DNA of 64,000 bases. Origin: Myrica gale. Taxonomy: Eukaryota; Streptophyta; Magnoliopsida; Fagales; Myricaceae. The notes under the pieces are model-generated. The model had not been told where the DNA came from and did no database searches. It saw only the letters and a program-made list of their open reading frames with translations. Position numbers and translations under genes: made by a program. The stretch spans positions 29,091,840 to 29,155,839 of the forward strand of contig OZ005602.1 of the NCBI GenBank assembly GCA_963930655.1, written 5' to 3'. Position 1 is the stretch's first letter, and each line of letters begins with the position of its first letter. Shown piece after piece: positions 54,700 through 64,000 of this stretch.

Positions 54700-57529
54700 T
54701 GTTAAAAATCAGCACATACTTTTCTAGAGAATTCTGACCGTATTCTAGAAAAGTAAAGAAGCAAATAAATAGTTGAAAATTCTAGAGGACAACAGAATTT
54801 CCTAGAACATCGTCACTTGCTGCCGACTTGATAAATGGACGGAGAGCTTCTTCCTGAAAGCTGCAGAATTTTCTAGAAGTCCATCATTTGCCGACTTGAT
54901 GAACCCACCGACCTATTGTGCCTATAAATAGGAGAAGACAAGCAGAAAAGGTGTGTGAGTTGAGAATTGTAGAATTGGCAAGCCGAAAAGGTGAGGTGAA
55001 AAGTGGTGTGTCCGTGTGTGTAGAAAAGTGTAGTGTGATGTTCAGTAGGAAGTGAGTAGGAAAAGGTGTGTGCCGTGTAGGAGAAAGTGTGTGTGTGACG
55101 GGAAGGCTATAAAAGTGTAGAGAAAATGTGATGTGAAGTTTGTGTGGGTCCATTTCTTAGTTTATTTTATGTGTAAAAGTTTTGTTTCACTTGTTATAAA
55201 AAGCTTTTCTTCAAAGCTTTTTGGTTCAGTTCACTCAACAATTTGGTATCGGAGCTGATCGGTCAGGGACCGGTGTCATAGTGGGACGGTTGAAGTCATT
55301 TCAGAGTTGCGCAGAGAAAGAGTTGTTGGTAGAGAGTCAAGGCGGTCAGGGACTGTGTTAAGGTGCTGCTCGAGAGATCATTGTTCGTGCACAATTTGGG
55401 ATTGTGAAGCTCGATAGTCTGGGACTAAGCTTGCTTGGGAGGACGTGAGACGACACCAAGTCACGATGGCGGATCTCCAATTTGCTGGCACAGTGGAGAA
55501 GCTTGATGACCATAATTATTCTACCTGACAGACGTGCATGGAGTCATACTTGCAGGGTCAAGATCTTTGGGAGATCGTTGGAGGAAGTGACTCCACGCCA
55601 CCTTCTGCAGAGAATGCCGACGCACTCCGAAAGTGGCGAATTAAGGCTAGGAAAGCTTTGTTCGCGATTAAGATAACCGTTCAGAAAGAAATGTTGGAGC
55701 ACATCCGACACGCTACCACACCGAAGGATGCGTGGGACACATTGGCAGCTCGTTTCTCAAGGAAAAATGATATGAGGCTTCAACTATTGGAAAATGAGCT
55801 CATGTCAACTACGCAACGGGAGCTCACGATTAATCAATATTTTACTAAGGTTAAATCTCTTTGCCGAGAAATTTCTGAATTAGACTCTTCTGTAAAAATT
55901 AATGAGCAACGTATAAGGAGAATTATTATTCATGGGTTAAGACCCAAATACCATGGATTTATTACTGTGATCCAAGGTTGGCCAACTCGACCTTCCTTGG
56001 AGGAGCTGGAAAATTTATTGGCCAATCAAGAAACGTTAGCAAGGCAATTGGCCGGAGTTTCAATAAAGAATGAAGATAAGGCATTATATAGCAGCAGGAG
56101 AGGTCGACACAAGTTTCAGAGGGGCTCCGACTTTAAGAAGAAAGGCAAAGACGATGATGAAGAATAAGAGGAGCAAAACGAAGAGTCGTCGAATCTTCAG
56201 AAAAGAAGCTCACAATCAGGGAGAGCTCAATGGAAAGACAATCAATATTGCAGACAACGGAATGATGCATGTTATAATTGCGGTCGAAGAGGACACTGTG
56301 CTCGAGATTGCAGATTCAAGAAAGAGCATGTTGAAGGAAATCTGGTAACATCCGGCATTCATCAAGGAACGTATGATAGTGACGATGAGTGAGACTTTCA
56401 TGCTTCTTTTGCCACTGTAGATAACAATATATATGAAAGTGAAGATGAGTGTGATTTTGAAGTACCCTCCACTTTGGTAAGCCTTGGAGATAAAGTCTAC
56501 TCAGAATAAGAGATAGACTTTGATGAGATAGTCATATGTGTTATTGTTGAGCCAAAGGATGACCAACAGGAAGATTGTCAGGCAGTGGAGGAACTCATAT
56601 TTCTAATCAGTAGAAAGGAAGGAGAGTCGAAAATGCCGGGTGAACAAGAAAGAGAAGGATCGCGGCAGACTAGTGAGTGTATAACACTAGATGAAGAGCC
56701 TAAAGAAAAAGCATGGAGAAAAGCCATAGAAGAGAAGGTTGCTCTAGAGGTGAAGAATAAAACTTGGGATTTGATATCAAGAAGTCCCGATGAAGTCAAA
56801 ACACCATTAGCGGCTAAAGAATCGGATGACAGCAAAGCATTTGGAGAATCAGCAGATATAAAGACAGCAGATGTTGTGCGGCCACTTTTAGGTACTGAAA
56901 AATTGTGGAAGTTCTGGCAAATGAACGTTAAGAATGCATTCTTGCATGAATTGCTGGATAGAGGAGAAGCAAGTGCTGAGGGGGAATGTTAAAAATCATC
57001 ACTTACTTTTCTAGAGAATTTTCACTGTATTCTAAAAAAAGTAAAGAAGCAAATAAATAGTTGAAAATTCTAGAGGACAACAGAATTTCCTAGAACATAG
57101 TCACTTGCTGCCGACTTGATAAATGGACGGAGCTTCTTCCTGAAAGCTGCAGAATTTTCTAGAAGTCCATCATTTGCCGACTCGATGAACCCACCGACCT
57201 ATTGTGCCTATAACAAGCAGAAAAGGTGTGTGAGTTGAGAATTGTAGAATTGGCGAGCCGAAAAGGTGAGGTGAAAAGTGGTGTATCCGTGTGTAGAAAA
57301 GTGGTGTGGTGTGATGTGCAGTAGGAAGTGAGTAGAAAAGGTGTGTGTGCCGTGTAGGAGAAAGTGTGTGTGACGTGAAGGCTATAAAAGTGTAGAGAAA
57401 AAGTGAACTAGTAAAGTGTGTTTGTGAAGTTTGTGTGGTTCCCTTTCTTAGTTTATTTTGTGTAAAAGTTTTGTTTCACTTGTTATAAAAAGTTTTTCTT
57501 CAAAGCTTTTTGGTTCAGTTCACCCAACA
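54700..57529 (+). mobile_element. Ty1/copia-type LTR element, gag-bearing and gutted (fossil)
   Basis: 5' LTR 54700-55240 and 3' LTR 56987-57529, both TG...CA. Flanks GTTAC/ATTAC may be the 5-bp target duplication. A primer-binding site of the initiator-Met type (TGGTATCGGAGC) follows the 5' LTR, and a purine tract (56978-56986) precedes the 3' LTR. Inside, 55466-56167 is a copia gag (UBN2-like) region followed by zinc-knuckle-like sequence; about 56585-56990 has a short remnant resembling the region before reverse transcriptase. Integrase and most of pol are absent, so it is non-autonomous and broken (pol loss plus a few smaller breaks). The LTRs differ by a few percent by eye, suggesting an age of a few million years; not computed. 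Confidence 0.85.
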
Positions 57530-57911
57530 ATTACATCTTCAACTCCTCGAACAGCCAAAATTCCTCCAAGATTATAATGCTTTACAACTAGATGCTTGCT
57601 TTAATTTGGTACCAAAATTCCGTATCTATTTGCTATATATTTTTTTTTTAAATGCCTTTAGAAATTCCTGCAAAAAATGCTTCACATCACATGGAGATGT
57701 TTGGTTTTAGTTCCAAAATTCCTCATGTGATGCCGAACTAGGGGAATTCATGATGAATTCCTCTTGCTCTATTGACTTTGATAAAGATTATACCTTGTCG
57801 TTCCACTGTTCACACTTGGTAATGGGATTACGAGTCACTATAACGTATGCTTTACACGTGAAATAACTTTATTTCAATTCCATGACAAGTTGAGTAAGAC
57901 GAGATCATTAA
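57530..57911. other. Intergenic, no gene seen
   Basis: AT-rich flank between the copia fossil and a SINE. Nothing protein-like. Confidence 0.3.
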
Positions 57912-58129
57912 CTACAATGGGAGGTGCATGGTTTAGTGGTGTGCGGGTTTGTGACTAACTAGGACTCAGGGTTTGCTCTCAACGACTATTCGAATCACAG
58001 TAGCCCAGGCCATTAAATTTTGGTGGTTTCTGCGTCATGTTAAATTCCCAAATTTAAGTAGTGGTGGGCTCCAGTCTGGTTTCATGATGGTTCATCCAAG
58101 GTCATTTTAATTTAAAAAAAAAATAAGGA
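57912..58129 (+). mobile_element. tRNA-derived SINE
   Basis: GCATGGTTTAGTGGTGTGCG near the start fits an A box and CTATTCGAATCAC fits a B box. It ends in an A-run at about 58115-58123. The flanks AGATCATTAA (57902-57911) and AGATCATCAA-like (58132 onward) suggest a target duplication of about 10 bp. Confidence 0.6.
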
Positions 58130-61100
58130 CAAGATCATCAATATGACACTGACAAATCGTATATAGCTAATGGATTGAAATAACAATTGTAAATTGCTTG
58201 TCAAATTGCTCAATGAGTCAGTGCAGATGGATGCTATATTCCTATTCTGATCCTACTGCCTATTGGGTTCGGACAGAACAAGGAATAAGAACATTCCTAT
58301 ATCTACCTTTCCTCTAAAAGCAGTCACATTTTTTGAGAATTTTGGTGCCCTTTAATTAAGTATTCCTGATTCTACACAGGGCATAAAATTCCAAATGCCG
58401 GGTCCAGAGAAGTATTCTTGTGCTGTCTGGATCGAGAAAGAGAGAAAGTGGGAAAAGAACAAGTTTGCAAATTGCTTTTTGGATGTGGATTCTAGAAAGA
58501 CGGAGGATAGTTACTAGCACTAATGGCGGCAGAAGAAGAAATTCTGGTATAAAATAATTGGAAAAGAGTTGGAGGTTCTTCTAGTAAGGTCTATATATGA
58601 TAATGGGAAACATCGAATACTCGGGAGTTCTGCCTAATTAATAACTTGCTCACAGGTAATTGGGCACTTTGGCTGAATCTGCAGACACCAACTAAAGTAT
58701 TCCATATGTCATAGTTCGCATAAAATAATGCTGTGAAAGTCGCACGTCCGAACCAGAACAAACATATTTCAATTAAATACAATATAAGAAGGAAAGAAAA
58801 GCACTTAAAGAACTTGAGAAAGAATGCCATTTGTTCAACATTTTCCTATTCCAATGAATGATCTTTCCTAGAGGTTTACCAGGTCTTAAAGAAAGAGAAA
58901 AAAACAAAGGAAAAAAAGATCATAAAGAATGAAAATGATGACACAAACCCAGCTTCATGTGATCAGCAGAATTCATTTCCACTGATAGTCATGACAAAAT
59001 GAGTATGAAAAATGCTTAAAGTGGTTGAGAAAGAATTTCGTTTCTTGATTTTTAGAAATATTTCCTTTTTCTTGATATTCTTTCTTAGAACCATACTTTG
59101 CCTCAAGAGAGATCCTAGCTTTTTTTGGTTGCATACCTGATCAGTACCTGCAGAGTTCATCCTTGTTTTTCTCTGTTAAATTCAAGTTGTTTCTCTGGGC
59201 CATGCATGGCATCTATGTAAAGGAGAAGCAATCCATGATGAATTATTTTCTGCAGCAAGAATTCTAACAGGGGATCTTTGGATCATTTAGTTTTTTTCTA
59301 AATAACTTAATGTCTGATACATATACACCATTGATTTATACAAAAACAAAGGAAAAAACTAAAAAGCATGTACCACGGGAAACAAAGTCTAATATAATTA
59401 TACAACTAACAGCTGCTTACATGCATTTGTATTATATATCCTTATCAACAATATTAATTACAAACTTTAACAACCCAAAATCTCAGAATATATCTGGTTT
59501 CTTACCTGATTGCACAGATTTTAATCTTTCAAATCTTTCATTCAACTCTAAGATGCAAAAGTCCTTTCAATGCCAAAATCTATCAGACCAACTGTTCAAA
59601 TAAACCCATCTTGTTGTTTACGTCTCGTTTTCTAAAAGCAATGATTTAGACGTGGTTTTGGAGGTTTTCCAAGGCCATTATAAGCTATCATAATCTTATC
59701 TTGGGAGATATTTATATAGTCAAGTAATCGATAATATAAACAAGCATTTAATTTTTCTTTCAGAAATCTAGTTCAAATTCATCCCAAATTAATTGACACT
59801 GAAATCTAGCTAGCATTTAATTTCTTTTTCAAGTATAGAGTTGCGATCTGAATGAAACCAGGGCAGGCATGGCCTTTATGATTAGTTTGAAGTTTGACCT
59901 TGGCACTTCCACTCGTTGATGTTTGCTTACCAAATCAAAGCACCATGGCAGCCACATAACACTAATAATAGATCCATGAATCATGCCATGCTAGTTTTGA
60001 ATTGACATTCTTAGACAATATTATATCAGCCAGTGCATATTGCAGTCATCTTCCATTGTATGGATACTTTCTAGTTTCTCCAGTACACACCGGGGTCACA
60101 CTGCAATGAAAACTTATGATGCGCATAGAGACCATCCATATTGTAAACATTGGATCAAAACCAAGAATTATATTAGCATTGTCCGTGTGGAAAATTCCAT
60201 CTCCACACCTGAATCCTCTTTTTCAGATGTTGGATACAAAGTGGCTGTTTGGGAAGTGGGAAAACCAAGTTAAAAGTTTGACATTTTTGCACCAAGATCC
60301 TTGGGTTTTTTATATGGCATTTTGCATGAATCACAATATTCTCATCCTGTCAAGTGACTCATGATATGCCTAACTACTTGTATCGAGCATTTAACAAGTA
60401 TGTACAATTATCAGCCGCAAAGATTTAATGGGGGATTAGGGAATTGTCAAGCTCAAGCTCAAGCTCCTATGCATTCAAATGGACTATATAAAACTTATTT
60501 CTACTGATTTTGTGCTTTTGTACCCTACGAGTCCTTGAATTTGACCTCCACTTCTACCTTCTTTGCCCCAAACTATAAGGCTTGGGAAGAAAACAATGGT
60601 CAAATATATCTGGTTACTTTCAAGTTAGTAATGATAGCTTCCCAGGGTAGCTGTTGAAATCAAAGCATGATTGGCATAAAAAAGTACTAGTCAGTTGTCA
60701 CAACTAGTGTTACTTAATTGATTGCCCCATTAGAAGATTCTTTTGGTATAGCCATAGAGTCAACTTCATCTTATGCTATAGGGTAGAAAAGTTGGGAGTT
60801 TTGACTAGAAAAAGGTGCTCTTTCAGGTCATGATGTTGTTCGAGTATTTTTTTTTCCATACTTGCTCCCACTGTAGCTGTTTGTGGAACTCGATTCACAC
60901 CCGCTCTTCTTCTTTTTTGATTAGAGAAGAACTTTTTCCAAAAAGCGCATTAAACTTGAAAAAGTTCAATGGTTTTGGATAAAGCTGTGTCCTTTGTGGA
61001 AATTAGAGTTTGCATTTCTATGCAAGTAAGAAAAATGCAACATAGGAACCCATCATGTGTTTGGGCTAAGTTAGACCTAAAAGTGATCGAACCCACATGG

Positions 61101-61396
61101 GCAGAAGTCGAAAGATTATGATATGTATATTGGGGGTTAATTGTAGATGTTATGCTAACTAATTAGTTTTTTTCTTCCTGGGCATGCTATAATTAGGTAG
61201 CTAATACCATATAATTATTATTTATATTGAGATCTTTTAGCATTTGGCTGCTGTATTATGTGTAGCTGACACCACCTATCAAACAAAAGAAGGGAGTTAA
61301 ATAAAGTATTGGACCTCAAAAACAAAGAAGGTATAAATCGGTATGAAATTGTGTAAAATTAATTAATTTTTTTAAGTGTTGAGCTTTTAAAAGTTA
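58130..61396. other. Long intergenic stretch, no gene seen
   Basis: 3.3 kb of AT-rich DNA. Short open frames exist (for example 59310-59603) but have no family-like features, poor base composition and no flanking splice signals. A non-coding RNA or distal promoter cannot be excluded. Confidence 0.35.
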
Positions 61397-61850
61397 GGGA
61401 ATTTGACAGTTTGGTCCTTAGGTTTATACCCTTTTACAAATGGGTCCTTCACTTTCAAACTTCAAATAAAAAGTCCCTAAATTTTCTACCCTTGTTAGAG
61501 AGACCCTTCCGTCATCATTCCGTCCATGAACATGACGGAATTACCAGCCACGTCAGACTTGAGTCCTCGTAGTTAAAAAATGAAATGGTCAGCTTGTTAA
61601 TCAGACGTGGTTAAGAAAATGGGTCCGTTCAGCGTGTTGATTAGCAACCAACGTGAAGATGCTTACAATTAAGCACTAATTTTGAAACACACCGTTTAAG
61701 CCTCTTCCTGCAAACGACGACTTGAACTCTGGCCATAGATACTGCCGCCATTTCCCTCTAGAGAGCCTTTGTGTAAATGGCGAAACATACCTAAGCGACG
61801 CAGGTTAACATCGAAACTGGGCAGACGCACCTTCTCTTCGTCGCCGTCCA
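61397..61850 (+). repeat. Left terminal inverted repeat of the Mutator-like element
   Basis: Reverse complement of 63032-63483 with scattered differences (for example CAAATGGGTCC here, CAACTGGGTCC in the other arm). Confidence 0.85.
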
Positions 61851-63031
61851 TCGATTTTTCTTGCGAATTAGCATTTCGGCCAATCAATTCGTACTTTAGA
61901 AATGGAACCACGAAGTTCGAAGGTCTCAATCACAGCGTTCCTGAATGGCTGCTTCAACCTCGGCCATCCCAACAAGGGATTTTGCTGGAAAGCAGAGATA
62001 TAATGGATTACTTTAGTGAAAAGAACATGCACTTCTCACGATGCAATGGCTTGTTTCTCAAATGCGTCCCACCCCCTTGCTCTGCATCTTGCTGGATGGT
62101 AAAGATAGCATAAATAAAAAATTCCCGTTGAAGTACCATAGTCGTTGAGGAGTTGTAGACAAAAGCTGTTTAGAATGACATTCATTTTTCAATAAGAAAC
62201 TTTCATGTTGCTAAAGTGCCCACATGTTCCTTTTGAAACATACTACTTGAGACCAAGCTTTGCATCTATAGAAGATTCTAGTGTCTTTGATCTCCAAGAA
62301 CTGATCTCAATAGCAATTGCGAAAGTGCAGAACAAGAATAAATATTTCCTCCGACTCCAAACAGCAGAAAGATGCATCGGGGACATACCTATTTCGCCAA
62401 AAGAAAAATCATGAAATCCCCACAATCATAAATTTCCTATAAATGACCTCTACTCAAGGTCTGTGCAGGACAAATTAACAAATACCTATATCTGGAATAT
62501 CCACCGCCATCACTAACAAAATCTTACAATGCGGTTTTCACAATTCTAACTATGAGCATCGACTGTGACCAGTTTAAATTAGTAACTTCACATTCATTGA
62601 GTTTTTATTCAGACTATTGTATAGACAATGATATCAACTACCAGGGGTTCAGAATCACGTAACTAAGCTGGATTACATATTTTAAAATCATCCCAATCTC
62701 CCTTTCTCTAAACCAAACTTATGTGAATAGTTTCAAAACGGGGAAAACAATTACATTAGACAAAACGTTTAAACGACAAGCGCTCTAACGTGCGACGTGA
62801 AAACAAAGCAATAAATCAGTCTAAACATAATGACATTTACAAAGCACCTATAAAAATCGTTCAAGAGAATCCAGAAACTCAAACAACAGTAAAAAAATGG
62901 TGCGAAGATTGACATTAAATGAAAGAACTAACCCCGACAGACAGCAAGTCCTTCACGATGTGTGAAGGCAAACCTTGTACGACCTCGTGAAGACCCTGCG
63001 CATCGTAATCGCCGCAGCTGCCTTGGCTTTC

Positions 63032-63483
63032 CATGGCGGCGGAGAGAAGGTGCGCCTGCCCAGTTTCGATGTTAACCTGCGTCGCTTAGGTATGTTTCGC
63101 CATTTACACAAAGGCTCTCTAGAGGGAAATGGCGGCAGTATCTTTGGCCAGAGTTCGAGTCGTCGTTTGCAGGAAGAGGCTTAAACGGTGTGTTTCAAAA
63201 TTAGTGCTTAACTGTAAGCATCTTCACGTTGGTTGCTAATCAACACGCTGAACGAACCTATTTTTTAACCACGTCTAATTAACAAGCTGACCATTTCATT
63301 TTTTAACCACGTGGACTCAAGTCTGACGTGGCTGGCAATTCCGTCATGTTCATGGACGGAATGATGACGGAAGGGTCTCTCTGTCAAGGGTAGAAAATTT
63401 AGGGACTTTTTATTTGAAGTTTGAAAGTGAAGGACCCAGTTGTAAAAGGGGTATAAACCCAAGGACCAAACTGTCAAATTCCC
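63032..63483 (-). repeat. Right terminal inverted repeat of the Mutator-like element
   Basis: Mirrors 61397-61850; ends GTCAAATTCCC before the 9-bp target duplication. Confidence 0.85.
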
Positions 63484-63492
63484 TAAAAGTTA

Positions 63493-63934
63493 AGGCTAGA
63501 TTAAGGGTTATTTATAAGGATAATCCTAAGAGCTAAATTTCTCTCATATTTTTTCGATCTTAAAATTGGTTTTAAGAACCAGAGATCTTAATGATGAGCC
63601 AGCTGAAGGCCGCTTGAAACTATAATTTGGGCTTATCACGCAGGATTTACCACGACCATAGCTACGGTAGGCCACAAATGCTTAGTAGCTAGATAGTTAG
63701 TGAGGCCCTCTCAAAGAGCAAAACATAGAGTTGTAGATGCAGTGGCCTCAGAAAGAGATAATGACTGTTGCTCCTTGGTTATATGAATTTAAGCATGGGC
63801 TGAAGAAAACAACCGGTAGCAGCCTGTTTTAGATGCATAAACATAGAATATGATGATCTAATTTCATGCACTGAAAGGACTTCGTGAAGAAGGCAGTATA
63901 TAGAACTTGCAGATCTCAAAAAAAAAAAAACTAA
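63493..63934. other. Intergenic, no gene seen
   Basis: Unclassified AT-rich sequence between the Mutator-like element and the edge MITE. Confidence 0.3.
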
Positions 63935-64000
63935 GGATATGTTCGGTTTGAGTAAAAATGTAAGATTTTAGAGAAGTTGTGAATATTTATGTTGAATAAG
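63935..64000 (+). mobile_element. MITE, family A (cut by the window edge)
   Basis: TTTTAGAGAAGTTGTGAATA and the following bases match the reverse complement of about 18350-18390. Only the first 65 or so bases are in view. Confidence 0.5.

Larger units (their letters stand above)
61397..63483 (-). mobile_element. Mutator-like element with long inverted ends, possible Pack-MULE
   Basis: About 450-bp terminal inverted repeats (61397-61850 and 63032-63483), starting GGGAATTTGACAG, highly similar to each other. A perfect 9-bp target duplication TAAAAGTTA (61388-61396, 63484-63492) fits Mutator elements. No transposase. The ends contain an open coding-like stretch (LPSFDVNLRRLGMFRHLHKG) in both copies. 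At the inner edge of the right end, a minus-strand ATG (63034) opens a 34-codon segment MESQGSCGDYDAQGLHEVVQ... that reads like a host N-terminal exon and is followed by a possible GT donor near 62930. I do not recognise the protein; gene-fragment capture is an inference. Confidence 0.75.

Noticed and set aside
59310-60364. Several 65-97 codon frames in the 58-61 kb gap
   Set aside because: AT-rich, no homology by eye, no conserved splice or start context; expected by chance in AT-rich DNA.

Overview
This window is nuclear DNA of a flowering plant, most likely a woody core eudicot. The genes have many short exons with GT-AG introns. The gaps are AT-rich and full of small DNA transposons, L1-type LINE tails, tRNA-derived SINEs and one gutted copia element. 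The genus cannot be fixed from the sequence alone. I see no CRISPR array, rRNA gene, intact tRNA gene or bacterial-type operon.

Layout. About 1.7-24.2 kb (+ strand) is a tandem array of one short-chain dehydrogenase/reductase family: cinnamoyl-CoA reductase-like, closest in motif to the phenylacetaldehyde reductase/AT5G19440 type. Three copies are intact six-exon genes, each giving 324 residues (1745-6368, 9340-12599, 19429-24174). A fourth (13193-17769) is a pseudogene with an in-frame loss of the cofactor loop, a LINE in exon 4 and no exon 6. Relict promoter, intron and exon-1 pieces lie between copies. About 26.2-34.5 kb (- strand) is a complete 13-exon Notchless/NLE1 gene (477 residues; ribosome-biogenesis WD40 protein). 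About 38.2-46.05 kb (- strand) is a complete 10-exon polyamine oxidase of the AtPAO1 type (496 residues), with an odd Trp in its GGR flavin motif. From 46 kb to the end I found no convincing host gene: this stretch holds MITEs, hAT-like elements, SINEs, a LINE tail, a copia fossil (54.7-57.5 kb) and a 2.1-kb Mutator-like element with about 450-bp inverted ends and a perfect 9-bp target duplication (61.4-63.5 kb).

How the genes relate. The reductase copies are paralogs made by local duplication and probably reduce aldehydes or related carbonyls with NADPH. NLE and the polyamine oxidase are unrelated housekeeping or metabolic genes that happen to be neighbours; I see no biosynthetic cluster logic. 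The most distinctive signals are four 'tail-only' insertions (about 12-21 nt of A-tail plus a few bases, each inside a 12-18 bp target duplication), one of which doubles a splice acceptor of NLE, the W44 change in the polyamine oxidase, and the Mutator-like element that may carry a captured gene start. All exon coordinates were derived by hand from reading frame, family conservation and GT-AG sites.
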